In this document: positions 55,481 through 62,609 of the stretch, in pieces
Layout of the letters: each line of letters opens with the position of its first letter
Position numbering within the stretch: the stretch's first letter is position 1
IMG/VR virus record: IMGVR_UViG_3300032265_003945
Coordinates: 1-64,000 of that record
Length of the DNA stretch: 64,000 nucleotides
Origin: a virus
Direction: 5' to 3' (one strand)
Program-made: the position numbers and the translations under genes
The notes under the pieces: generated by a model
What the model was told of the DNA's origin: nothing
Database searches by the model: none
Seen by the model: the letters and a program-made list of their open reading frames with translations, nothing else

Positions 55481-55689
55481 ACCAACGAGAATTAAACTTT
55501 ATCTCTGGCAGATCTATCTCATGATTAAGTGCTGCATTTAAACCTGCATCTATTTCTAGATTACACCTGTTACTTTCTCTTCGGGCAAAGAAAGATATTG
55601 CAGAAGGAGAAGAGATTACGGTAGAATATGGAGACGCTTTTGAAAAAATAGATCAGCTGCAAAGAGATCTTGTTGCAAAAATAAAATAA
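55481..55689 (+). pseudogene. SET-domain C-terminal remnant, apparently with an inverted segment
   Basis: From about 55572 to 55689 the plus strand encodes LHLLLSLRAKKDIAEGEEIT, continuing VEYGDAFEKIDQLQRDLV. It is closely similar to the end of the SET gene at 54003 (DEEITVNYGDAFPKIDQLQ). The preceding ~95 bases do not continue the frame, but their reverse complement reads CNLEIDAGLNAALNHEIDLP, continuing EIKFN, which resembles the expected NHS-motif region of a SET domain. So part of the gene seems flipped and the N-terminal part lost. It ends one base before the convergent gene at 55690. Confidence 0.55.
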
Positions 55690-56229
55690 TTATGTTGTTG
55701 GAATCTTATTTTTACTTATATTTGCCAATTGTTTTTTTACTTCTTCGGCTTGTTGATCTGTCATTTTCGATGGAGCGGCGGGAGATTGTGTGGGGCGAGG
55801 AGCTGCCACAGCTCCTCCCGGTAAGCTGGCAACCAATCTTTGTAAATTTTCAATTGGACCCATCCTAACGTCCTTGCTAACATATTCTTCGCCCATAGAA
55901 GATAGCACCAGCGGTACTTTGATATTTTGCTTGTTTCCTTTTAGGACATTAATAAACGCATTTATCTTATAATTTAAGGAAGTTTTATTAATTAGCGAAG
56001 CATTAGATGCTTCCAATATATCTTCAATATAACCTTTAATTATATTGGGTAATTTTGAAGGAGGAACATTGGCTTTTTGAGAAATCACTTGCCCGCAATA
56101 GTAAGAAGAATATCCAGATAATTGCTGAGCTGCTTGTTTGATTTGCTCAACGAGCGGTGAAGGTTGGCTACTTTGAGCTAATTTAATTTCAAATCTATTG
56201 GCTAATTTAATTGCTTTGCTAATATTCAT
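55690..56229 (-). CDS. accessory protein with N-terminal KLANRF motif, function unknown
   Basis: About 179 residues. The start at 56229 (MNISKAIKLANRF) is preferred to a longer frame that overlaps the divergent HNH gene. Residues 5-20 (KAIKLANRFEIKLAQ) form a short amphipathic motif seen in two other proteins here. A helical middle (PLVEQIKQAAQQLSGYSSYY, LPNIIKGYIEDILEASNASL) leads to a Pro/Ala-rich linker and a basic C-terminal helix. No family recognised. Being convergent with the SET remnant and divergent from the HNH gene, it is probably an independent unit. Confidence 0.7.
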   Translation of the reverse strand: MNISKAIKLANRFEIKLAQSSQPSPLVEQIKQAAQQLSGYSSYYCGQVISQKANVPPSKLPNIIKGYIEDILEASNASLINKTSLNYKINAFINVLKGNKQNIKVPLVLSSMGEEYVSKDVRMGPIENLQRLVASLPGGAVAAPRPTQSPAAPSKMTDQQAEEVKKQLANISKNKIPTT

Positions 56230-56245
56230 GACTATATTCAATTTT

Positions 56246-56947
56246 ATGAGCATATTAAAAACTTGTAATAAATGTAAGAAAGAAAAAAATTGCAATAATT
56301 TCAACTTTTCTCAATTCAAAAATAAATTCGGTAGATACAAAGAGTGCATCTCTCACTACAATAAAAAATATAGAGAAGATAATTTAGATAAAATTAAAGA
56401 ATCGGACAGAAAAAGCTCTATGGCTTATTACTCTAAAAATAAAAAAGAAATTTTAGATAAATACAATAAAAAGCACTACAACGGGACGAGACAAAGATTT
56501 GCCAGATCTAAACAATTTAGCATTAAAAATTATAATAAAGAATATCAAAAAAATAAAAGAAAAAATAACATTCAGTTTAAATTAAAAACAAACATATCAG
56601 CAAATATTAATTTTTATTTAAAAGTTAACGGTAAAAGCAAAAATAAAAAATCAACATTAAAACATTTACCATACAAGGTAGACGAGTTAAAGATTCATTT
56701 AGAATCTCTATTTCAGCCTTGGATGAACTGGAATAATTATGGCAAATACAATCCGAAAACTTGGGATGACGGCGACTCTGCCACTTGGACTTGGCAAATA
56801 GATCATGTCATCCCTCACTCCACTTTTAATTATTCTTCCATGGAAGATGCGGACTTTAAGAGATGCTGGTCGTTAAGTAACCTAAGACCCTACTCATCCA
56901 GAGATAATTTTATGGACGGAGTGAGGCGGGTTAGGCATCTTAAATAA
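56246..56947 (+). CDS. HNH homing endonuclease
   Basis: About 233 residues. The start at 56246 (MSILKTCNKCKKEKN) begins the Cys finger directly; the longer frame would add 16 codons overlapping the divergent gene. A Lys/Asn/Tyr-rich linker is followed by LKIHLESLFQPWMNWNNYGK, TWQIDHVIPHSTFNYSS and CWSLSNLRPYSSRDN, the HNH core, ending DGVRRVRHLK. It lies on the plus strand, opposite to the structural genes around it. Its last codons form an inverted repeat with the 3' end of the convergent structural gene. Confidence 0.88.
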   Translation: MSILKTCNKCKKEKNCNNFNFSQFKNKFGRYKECISHYNKKYREDNLDKIKESDRKSSMAYYSKNKKEILDKYNKKHYNGTRQRFARSKQFSIKNYNKEYQKNKRKNNIQFKLKTNISANINFYLKVNGKSKNKKSTLKHLPYKVDELKIHLESLFQPWMNWNNYGKYNPKTWDDGDSATWTWQIDHVIPHSTFNYSSMEDADFKRCWSLSNLRPYSSRDNFMDGVRRVRHLK

Positions 56948-56987
56948 CGCTGAGGTCAAAGTATTTTTCGTTCTTTAAGATGCCTAA
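56931..56987. repeat. 14-bp inverted repeat joining the 3' ends of two convergent genes
   Basis: TTAGGCATCTTAAA (56931-56944) and TTTAAGATGCCTAA (56974-56987) are perfect inverted copies. Each encodes the same protein end, R-RHLK, on opposite strands: the HNH gene and the structural gene at 56956. It could fold as a hairpin with a 29-base loop and act as a bidirectional terminator, or record a recombination between HNH gene ends. Confidence 0.75.
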
Positions 56988-57858
56988 GCCTTCGTACCGC
57001 AGGGTTGAAACCACTGCTCATGCTCCAGACACCTAAGCCCTTTGGTTGAGGTCTTAGGCTATTTTTTATATATTTAAGTTTATCCCAATAATTGGTTAGC
57101 AGAGTTCCATATTGACTGTTCAACAAATCGCTGACGCCAGGCAACTGGAATGAAATCCCGTTATCGGTGACGTTAATCTCGTTTCCTTTCTCGATTAACG
57201 CACGGCTCGCTAATGCATATAAAGTTGCCCCTTCGACCAATATTTCTCCAAATTGATCTATGAACATATCGTCATCAAATTGAAAATAGGTAAAATAGGG
57301 AACTTGATTGAAGTCCCAGAGGGCTCCTGCTAACATGGTAACTAACTGGTCTACGGAAAAGATGTCGCAAGTAACGTAAACTGTATTTCCATATTTATCT
57401 GTGGTCTTGACTTTCCCCGAGCTATTTAATCTTCTTTTTAACAATCTAAGTAGTTTGTTAATATTTTTAATGGCTATCTGAGAATAATCAAATTCGGGCG
57501 TATCACCCAAATGAGCATATCCATCGCTATTTATTGCAGGGACATCCGTAGCACTAACGATAAAAGAAAAATTAGTCTCTACTCTAAAGCCATTAACAAA
57601 ACCCACCCAAATATCGGAATAAACACCCAAGGGTCCATTGTAACCTACCGTATAAACAAAAGAATACTTTCCCGTGTCCACTTTAGCCACACCAGCAGAA
57701 GTGGGTCCAAAAGACACTAATCCTGTCGGATCTACTACCGTGATAGTGGGAAAAATATCCGTATCAATAGGGTTTCCTTGTGCGTCCTTAAATTGGACGG
57801 TTAAGTTAACTTGATCGTTTAAGTCAAGCATTTCCCCACGGGCTTTGATAGTTGCCAT
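56956..57858 (-). CDS. small structural protein with Ig-like N-terminus and HNH-like C-terminal tail
   Basis: About 300 residues from the ATG at 57858 (MATIKARGEMLDLND), chosen for the GAGGA just upstream; a longer frame overlaps the LAGLIDADG gene. The N-terminal ~110 residues form an Ig-like beta domain (VNLTVQFKDAQGNPIDTDIF, TVVDPTGLVSFGPTSAGVAK). A helical region follows (IAIKNINKLLRLLKRRLNSS, DQLVTMLAGALWDFNQVPYF). The last 16 residues, NPAVRRLRHLKERKIL, resemble HNH C-termini here. It belongs with the two small beta proteins at 58684 and 59016. The LAGLIDADG gene is inserted between it and them. Confidence 0.7.
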   Translation of the reverse strand: MATIKARGEMLDLNDQVNLTVQFKDAQGNPIDTDIFPTITVVDPTGLVSFGPTSAGVAKVDTGKYSFVYTVGYNGPLGVYSDIWVGFVNGFRVETNFSFIVSATDVPAINSDGYAHLGDTPEFDYSQIAIKNINKLLRLLKRRLNSSGKVKTTDKYGNTVYVTCDIFSVDQLVTMLAGALWDFNQVPYFTYFQFDDDMFIDQFGEILVEGATLYALASRALIEKGNEINVTDNGISFQLPGVSDLLNSQYGTLLTNYWDKLKYIKNSLRPQPKGLGVWSMSSGFNPAVRRLRHLKERKIL

Positions 57859-57892
57859 GGATAAATTCCTCTTTATTGATATATGTTTTTTT

Positions 57893-58699
57893 ATGCCTGC
57901 AAAAATAAGTGAAGATGTTTCTAAACAAATATGCAATTTATATTTATCCGGAGAAAAGGGAACTAATCTTAAAAAAATATTTAATTTAAATATTAAAACT
58001 ATTTACAGTATTTTGTTTAGGAACGGAATTCAAATTAGGTCGCCGGAAGATTCTAAAAGAAAATTTAATTTTGATCAAAATTATTTTGATCAAATTGATT
58101 GTCCCAGAAAAGCTTATTGGCTTGGCTTCATAGCCGGTGACGGCGGGATCGTAAGAAATTGTTTAAGATTTAACCTATCTAAACAAGATATTAATATTTT
58201 AAAACAGTTTAAAAAAGATTTAAAATCAGATCATAAAATAGAGCAATATTGCAATAATATTGTTAGTTTCACTTTAACTTCTAAAAAATTAAAAGAATCC
58301 TTAGCGCAATGGGAAATTTATCCCTCTAAATCTAAAATATTATCTCTTTGTTCAAAAATTCCAGATCAATTTATTAATTATTATTTATTAGGGATTTTTG
58401 ATGCAGATGGTTGCTTTAGCGTAGATAAGCGGCGAGGAATTAGATATTGCATGATCGGCTCCACTATATCTATGTTGCAAATTCAAGAAATTTTAATTAA
58501 AAAATGTGGAGTAAATAGAGTAAAGCTTCACTCGCACCCAAGCGAAGGAATATCTCAACTTCATTATTCTGGAAATCGTCAAGTTAAAAAAATTGTAGAT
58601 TTTTTATATAAAAATCTAGATGTTTGCTTAGATAGAAAATTTAAAATCGCTTCTGATTTTTATTCTTTAGATCCCTTAAAAAATTACACTGCGCTATAA
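57893..58699 (+). CDS. LAGLIDADG homing endonuclease with N-terminal HTH
   Basis: About 268 residues from the ATG at 57893 (MPAKISEDVSKQ). Residues 5-50 look like a helix-turn-helix (ISEDVSKQICNLYLSGEKGT). Two LAGLIDADG helices are visible, AYWLGFIAGDGGI near residue 85 and YYLLGIFDADGCFS near 170, each ending in the acidic residue that binds metal, so this is a two-motif monomeric nuclease. It is on the plus strand between minus-strand structural genes and overlaps the end of the 58684 gene by 16 bases. It is unrelated to the HNH nucleases here. Confidence 0.88.
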   Translation: MPAKISEDVSKQICNLYLSGEKGTNLKKIFNLNIKTIYSILFRNGIQIRSPEDSKRKFNFDQNYFDQIDCPRKAYWLGFIAGDGGIVRNCLRFNLSKQDINILKQFKKDLKSDHKIEQYCNNIVSFTLTSKKLKESLAQWEIYPSKSKILSLCSKIPDQFINYYLLGIFDADGCFSVDKRRGIRYCMIGSTISMLQIQEILIKKCGVNRVKLHSHPSEGISQLHYSGNRQVKKIVDFLYKNLDVCLDRKFKIASDFYSLDPLKNYTAL

Positions 58700-59013
58700 A
58701 TTCCATACGGAGCACTTACCACTAATTGATAAATAATTTCTTGCACGGCAAGAGTAAAAGGATCGATATAGGTGACGTCAACTAAGTACGAACCTACTGC
58801 AGAAGCTCCGGTGGGAATAGTAAAGTAGGAAACATACAGTCCTGTAGCTACTTGAACCATCGGGCCAGTGTAACCATCTATTAACTCTAAGGCAGGATTC
58901 CAGATATTAGCTACTCTCGGAAGCTCCGAACAATCCATGCGATAACCGTCTGGACCAGTCGTCTCTAATACGATAGAGGCTTTTTGTCCCGGAGTGTATT
59001 GTAAAATGTTCAT
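58684..59013 (-). CDS. small Ig-like structural protein
   Basis: About 109 residues. The ATG at 59013 (MNILQYTPGQKASIV) follows the stop of the upstream gene by two bases; an upstream TTG could add three codons. The sequence is one beta-sandwich (ASIVLETTGPDGYRMDCSEL, YVSYFTIPTGASAVGSYLVD) similar in layout to the Ig-like domain of the protein at 56956. It is probably a virion decoration, neck or fibre-collar component. Its 3' end is overlapped by the LAGLIDADG gene. Confidence 0.65.
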   Translation of the reverse strand: MNILQYTPGQKASIVLETTGPDGYRMDCSELPRVANIWNPALELIDGYTGPMVQVATGLYVSYFTIPTGASAVGSYLVDVTYIDPFTLAVQEIIYQLVVSAPYGIYSAV

Positions 59014-59015
59014 GT

Positions 59016-59327
59016 CTACCAAGCCTCGATACGAACAGAAATGCTAGGTCCGCCAGACTTGACTCTTAACCAAATCATGGATACAGTTCTGTTATCAAAA
59101 ATTATTCCTTTGGTAAGATCAGCAGAGTTTAACTCTGTATGAACCGTGTTGCCATTAAAAGAAACCTCAACTACTCCCGATCCTTCATTTAAAAATAAAA
59201 TACCGTTGGTAGAGAAAGTAATGATGGCGCTGGGATAATCTGAAAAAGTTGCGCTACTAACGTCAATTCTTTGAAAGAAATTAAAATCTTTTCCCTGAGT
59301 TTTTTTACCAATTTCATAGAAAGCCAT
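59016..59327 (-). CDS. small beta-rich structural protein
   Basis: A 103-residue, all-beta protein (SAIITFSTNGILFLNEGSGV, RTVSMIWLRVKSGGPSISVR) with an AGGTGA Shine-Dalgarno before the ATG. It heads a short minus-strand operon with the genes at 58684 and 56956. No specific family recognised. It resembles small virion decoration or fibre-adaptor proteins by size and composition. Confidence 0.65.
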   Translation of the reverse strand: MAFYEIGKKTQGKDFNFFQRIDVSSATFSDYPSAIITFSTNGILFLNEGSGVVEVSFNGNTVHTELNSADLTKGIIFDNRTVSMIWLRVKSGGPSISVRIEAW

Positions 59328-59382
59328 GGTTCACCTATTTTAATGCAATTTTATTCCTCTAAAGGTAGGATATATAGATATT

Positions 59383-60444
59383 ATGAGTAAATACGCCGAA
59401 GTTGTTTCCATTAATGGTCAAAAAATTGACAAAAAGTATGTAGCTTCCTTAGATAAGCAAGGTCGAGAGAATTTGGTTGAGCCCCTGTTTAATCATTTTA
59501 GGAATCAGGGATGGTTGTATCCAGATGAAGAAGGTAAAATTAAAAGTGAATATCAGAAATTAGTAGATCATGTCCCTGATCTTTCTTCTGACGTTTTATT
59601 TAATAATTCCTCTCTTGCCACTAATATTTGTAAATTTTTCTGTCATAAATTTTATCATGCTACGGAAAAAGGCAAGAGAAACATGATTGAGGTTTTTAAT
59701 GACGATCAATCATTAAAAAAATTAATTAGAAATAGATTGGGTATGGATTGGTACGATCCCGCTAATAACCCTCAGGGAGTAGAGGAAACTTTTCATATCT
59801 CATTTCGAATGATGGTTCAAGGGCTCAGAAGCAGTAGACTAGTTCCTTCTATTTCTGTTTTTAAGCCCGATGTTGCTAAATACATGTACACTAAATATTC
59901 TCAACCAGAAGACACTGTATTTGATTACAGCGCTGGGTGGGGCGCTCGAATGCTGGGAGCCGCTTCTTGCAATCGAAAGTATATAGGAGTGGATCCCTGG
60001 ACCATCGATGAGCTAGAGACAATGAAAAATTATCTAGATCTAAAAGAGGTAACTCTTATTCAAGATGGATCGGAGAATGTTAGCTTAGGAGAAAATACGA
60101 TTGATTTTTCTTTTTCTAGCCCTCCCTATGTTACTGATAAATCTTTTATTAAAGAGTTTTATTGTCAAGACGATAATCAAGCTTATAGTCAAGGCATCGA
60201 TTCTTTTTATAACAATTATTGGAAGAATACTTTGCTCAATGTAAAAGCTATGCTCAAGCCCGGAAAATGGTTTGGCTTAAATGTTACTAGAGACTGCAGT
60301 AAAATGGTAGAGATGGCGAAAGCTGTTTTTGGAGAGCCAGTAGAAGAAGTTAGTTTAAGACTTGTTAAGTCGCATCTTAACAAGAAAGGCAAAGAAGATG
60401 CCACTAAGTATGAGCCTATTTTTATGTTTAAAAATATTAAATAA
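59383..60444 (+). CDS. SPPY-type methyltransferase-like protein
   Basis: A 353-residue class I S-adenosylmethionine-dependent methyltransferase. FDYSAGWGARMLGAA near residue 185 is a cofactor-binding motif I of the DPFxGxG type. DFSFSSPPYVTDK near residue 245 is motif IV, SPPY, as in N4-cytosine or N6-adenine amino-methyltransferases. The N-terminal ~170 residues are an extra helical domain. It stands divergent from the structural operon and two bases before an acyltransferase-like gene, so the pair forms an operon. The substrate may be DNA, RNA or a small molecule. SPPY favours an amino group on a base, but this is inferred. Confidence 0.75.
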   Translation: MSKYAEVVSINGQKIDKKYVASLDKQGRENLVEPLFNHFRNQGWLYPDEEGKIKSEYQKLVDHVPDLSSDVLFNNSSLATNICKFFCHKFYHATEKGKRNMIEVFNDDQSLKKLIRNRLGMDWYDPANNPQGVEETFHISFRMMVQGLRSSRLVPSISVFKPDVAKYMYTKYSQPEDTVFDYSAGWGARMLGAASCNRKYIGVDPWTIDELETMKNYLDLKEVTLIQDGSENVSLGENTIDFSFSSPPYVTDKSFIKEFYCQDDNQAYSQGIDSFYNNYWKNTLLNVKAMLKPGKWFGLNVTRDCSKMVEMAKAVFGEPVEEVSLRLVKSHLNKKGKEDATKYEPIFMFKNIK

Positions 60445-60446
60445 TT

Positions 60447-61205
60447 ATGTTTATTAACTCTTATTCCTGGAAGTGTTTGTTAGGTGCTCAAGCCAAAGAA
60501 ATTAAAGAATATGACGGAATCTACGCCTGGAAAGTGGGAAAGAGAAATCATTTGGTTGCTGATAGAAAATTAACCGAAGCAGATCTTGCCACTCTAAAAG
60601 AACACACTCCATGTAATTTTAATTACATGAGCAAAGATAACGTTGCTTTCTTAAAAAAATATTGCAAAATCACTACCTCTGCAGATCGATCAGTGGTTGT
60701 AGATTTAGAGAATTTTTCTTTAGACGGCGGAGAATTTAAAAAAACCAGACAATCATTTAATAAATGTAAGAAAAATAATCTTACCGTAGAAAGTAATTTT
60801 AGAAAACTAAAAGATGTCGAAGATATGGTTGAGGAATGGTCCAATGACTATACCGACAAATATTTTAGAGATTTCTCAGGTAAAAATTATTATTTCTATA
60901 AAAATAATTTTCATCAAGATTGTATTAATGTCTTTATTTATCACCAAGATGCCCTAGTAGCTTTTAGCACTCTGTCCCCTAATCAAAATGGGAACTCTGT
61001 GTATATTATTGGTAAAGCCTTGTATAAAAGATTTGCGGGAATATCAGAGTATGCTGATATCGTTGCTTATCAACAAGCAATTGCTTCTGGAGTAAAAAAA
61101 ATAGATATGGGACAAGCTCCCAAGAATCTTCTTAAATATAAAATGAAATATCCTGGAGCCTCAATAGAAGTAAGTTATGATGGAAAAATTTTAGAAGTTA
61201 TTTAG
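60447..61205 (+). CDS. GNAT/FemAB-like acyltransferase candidate
   Basis: A 252-residue protein. The N-terminal ~90 residues are a small alpha/beta region. The C-terminal part has the GNAT-like layout of the DUF2156/FemAB group: FKKTRQSFNKCKKNNLTVES, a strand pair HQDALVAFSTLSPNQNGNSV, then KRFAGISEYADIVAYQQAIA and SGVKKIDMGQAPKNLLKYKM. Such enzymes transfer acyl or aminoacyl groups. Tight coupling to the SPPY methyltransferase suggests the two act on one target. Mu Mom, a GNAT-fold enzyme that modifies adenine, is a precedent for such folds acting on DNA. The assignment is by pattern only. Confidence 0.6.
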   Translation: MFINSYSWKCLLGAQAKEIKEYDGIYAWKVGKRNHLVADRKLTEADLATLKEHTPCNFNYMSKDNVAFLKKYCKITTSADRSVVVDLENFSLDGGEFKKTRQSFNKCKKNNLTVESNFRKLKDVEDMVEEWSNDYTDKYFRDFSGKNYYFYKNNFHQDCINVFIYHQDALVAFSTLSPNQNGNSVYIIGKALYKRFAGISEYADIVAYQQAIASGVKKIDMGQAPKNLLKYKMKYPGASIEVSYDGKILEVI

Positions 61206-61658
61206 TTATTTACCGTAATGCTCTTCAGCGTGGCAATTAGGGCATAATAATTCTAAGTTATCTAAATCGTCAGATCCTCCATCTTTGCGCCTTATCTTAT
61301 GATGGATATTTAATATTTTTTGATTAGAGTAAGAGCATCTTTCGCAGAATTCTCCACGAAGAGCCACTAATCTAGATTTTAAAAATCTTTGAGTGGTAAC
61401 TTTATCTTTTCTAGGACCAGTTTTATATTTGCTGCCTATTTTTAATTTGTTAGCGCAAGCTTTGCTGCAATGTTTTTTATTTAACCCGCTTTTGAATTTA
61501 GAATTGCACACGGGGCAAGATTTCCAAATAATAGAAGCTTGAACATAGCATTGTTGAGAGCAGTAAACTTTACCCTTTTTAAGTTGAAAAGGTCGTCGAT
61601 AAATTGCCTTGCTGCATATTATGCAATTACAATTTGTTTTTCTGCTATATTTTTTCAT
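61206..61658 (-). CDS. HNH endonuclease, Cys-rich, downstream of tRNA-Ser
   Basis: About 150 residues from the ATG at 61658 (MKKYSRKTNCNCIIC); the longer frame would translate the tRNA. Three Cys-pair fingers are visible (CNCIIC...YCSQQC, CPVC...HCSKAC, CERC...CPNC). LNIHHKIRRKDGGSDDLDNL and ELLCPNCHAEEH form a canonical HNH motif with zinc-binding Cys, of the classic HNH family and different from the HIDH-type nucleases elsewhere here. It starts nine bases after the tRNA 3' end and may be co-transcribed with it. It ends adjacent to the convergent acyltransferase gene. Confidence 0.88.
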   Translation of the reverse strand: MKKYSRKTNCNCIICSKAIYRRPFQLKKGKVYCSQQCYVQASIIWKSCPVCNSKFKSGLNKKHCSKACANKLKIGSKYKTGPRKDKVTTQRFLKSRLVALRGEFCERCSYSNQKILNIHHKIRRKDGGSDDLDNLELLCPNCHAEEHYGK

Positions 61659-61666
61659 GAATAAAT

Positions 61667-61756
61667 TGGCGGAATTGGGCGGATTCGAACCGCCGGTACG
61701 GTTTCCCGTACACTGCATTTCCAATGCAGCTCCTTAAGCCACTCGGACACAATTCC
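61667..61756 (-). tRNA. tRNA-Ser, anticodon GGA
   Basis: A 90-nt cloverleaf with a 7-bp acceptor stem (GGAATTG/CAATTCC), discriminator G and encoded CCA. The anticodon arm CTGCA-TTGGAAA-TGCAG gives anticodon GGA (reads UCC/UCU). A long class II variable arm (GTACGG-GAAA-CCGTAC) is typical of tRNA-Ser. The T arm is GGCGG-TTCGAAT-CCGCC. All stems pair. It would help supply serine for the Ser-rich phage proteins. Confidence 0.95.
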
Positions 61757-61781
61757 AAACAATAATATAACATATCATTAG

Positions 61782-61967
61782 ATGTTTGATGATATTTTTT
61801 TAAAAAATCTTTCTTCAGAAGAAGCGGAGCAATTCATGGAAGATTTATGGGAGTGCGGAATTCCTCCTGTTTCTTTTGAGGAGTGGAAAGCTTTCTATCA
61901 TAAATGGAAAGATAGGGTAGAGCTTCCTGATCTTAATTTAGAAAATTACAATTTATTTAAAAAATAA
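61782..61967 (+). CDS. small acidic protein, function unknown
   Basis: A 61-residue protein, helical and acidic (LKNLSSEEAEQFMEDLWECG, FEEWKAFYHKWKDRVELPDL). It starts 25 bases from the divergent tRNA and is preceded by an AT-rich, TATAAC-containing gap. No family recognised. Coding is supported by normal phage-like codon use and composition; it could be a host-takeover peptide. Confidence 0.5.
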   Translation: MFDDIFLKNLSSEEAEQFMEDLWECGIPPVSFEEWKAFYHKWKDRVELPDLNLENYNLFKK

Positions 61968-61972
61968 CCGGC

Positions 61973-62011
61973 TTGATATATTGAGTCCTGGACTTAAACT
62001 ATCTTAGTCCA
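61973..62011 (+). promoter_or_regulatory. candidate promoter and hairpin upstream of lipoprotein gene
   Basis: TTGATA (61973-61978) and TAAACT (61995-62000), 16 bases apart, could be -35/-10 boxes. TGGACT and AGTCCA (61989-61994, 62006-62011) form a 6-bp inverted repeat around the -10 that might bind a repressor. Weak consensus, so only a candidate. Confidence 0.3.
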
Positions 62012-62033
62012 ACTTAAAACAAAAGGAAATTTT

Positions 62034-62333
62034 ATGCGTAAAGTATTTTTTGTAACGATCGCCACAGCCTCGCTACTCTCAGTTGCCTGCGGAGATTCAA
62101 CAGATTCAAAATCAACAACAACTTCATCTAGCGCTACCTCTTCATCGGTGGCTTCTAGCTCCGGTGCTGGCGGCGCCGCATCAACCAGCTCATCGGATGC
62201 CTCTGCTTCGAGCGCTACGGGTACAGGCGGAGCTTCGAGCGTTGCTACAGGTGCCGGAGGCGCAGGAGGCGCCGGATCGGGCGGAGGAGCATCTTCTTCA
62301 TCGGTTGCCGTTTCGTCATCATCTGGTATGTGA
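62034..62333 (+). CDS. small Ser/Gly/Ala-rich lipoprotein (moron-like)
   Basis: A 99-residue protein. MRKVFFVTIATASLLSVACG is a clear lipoprotein signal with the lipobox LSVAC, lipidated at Cys19. The mature part is almost only Ser, Ala, Thr and Gly (SSSVASSSGAGGAASTSSS, GAGGAGGAGSGGG), like disordered linkers of myxobacterial lipoproteins. Its GC-rich codons stand out against AT-rich neighbours. AAAGGA lies before the ATG, a terminator follows, and a candidate promoter precedes it, so it is a self-contained cistron. Such units often alter the infected cell surface, for example by superinfection exclusion; that role is an inference. Confidence 0.75.
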   Translation: MRKVFFVTIATASLLSVACGDSTDSKSTTTSSSATSSSVASSSGAGGAASTSSSDASASSATGTGGASSVATGAGGAGGAGSGGGASSSSVAVSSSSGM

Positions 62334-62357
62334 CAATTAACTAAAATATTGTTGTAT

Positions 62358-62391
62358 AAAAACCCTCCGAGATATTTTCCGGAGGGTTTTT
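62358..62391 (+). terminator. intrinsic terminator after the lipoprotein gene
   Basis: A 12-bp stem AAAAACCCTCCG/CGGAGGGTTTTT with a 10-base loop, ending in a T run, lies 25 bases after the lipoprotein stop. Confidence 0.9.
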
Positions 62392-62426
62392 TATATTATA
62401 ATTTAAAATTAATAATTTGATATGTA

Positions 62427-62609
62427 ATGATGGCTCCCATCAAAAAGCTAATCGAAGGAATTGATTTCGTTTGCGTGGATGGGAAATTGATATGGACCGA
62501 AAAATTCTTGCTGGAGAGAGGGTTTTGCTGTAATGGAAGATGCCCTAATTGTCCGTATAAAATAAAAAATAATCTATCAATAAAAAAAAATCATAATTAT
62601 GAAAAATAA
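62427..62609 (+). CDS. DUF5522-like Cys-rich small protein
   Basis: A 60-residue protein. DGKLIWTEKFLLERGFCCNG continuing RCPNCPYK matches the DUF5522 pattern (a segment like VFTxxYHLxRGxCCxxxCxxCPY), a small protein probably binding one metal through four Cys. Length fits the family. Function of the family is not known to me. It overlaps the start of the following kinase-like gene by 11 bases in another frame and lies after the lipoprotein terminator. Confidence 0.75.
   Translation: MMAPIKKLIEGIDFVCVDGKLIWTEKFLLERGFCCNGRCPNCPYKIKNNLSIKKNHNYEK

Noticed and set aside
57020-57065. CCTAAG/CTTAGG inverted repeat resembling a terminator
   Set aside because: It lies within the coding sequence of the 56956 gene and has no T run.
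61659-61724. N-terminal extension of the tRNA-linked HNH gene
   Set aside because: Those codons lie inside tRNA-Ser. The ATG at 61658 is right after the tRNA end.
62083-62340. Overlapping 85-codon frame inside the lipoprotein gene
   Set aside because: It is a shadow caused by GC-rich low-complexity codons. The other frame has a clear signal peptide, lipobox and Shine-Dalgarno.
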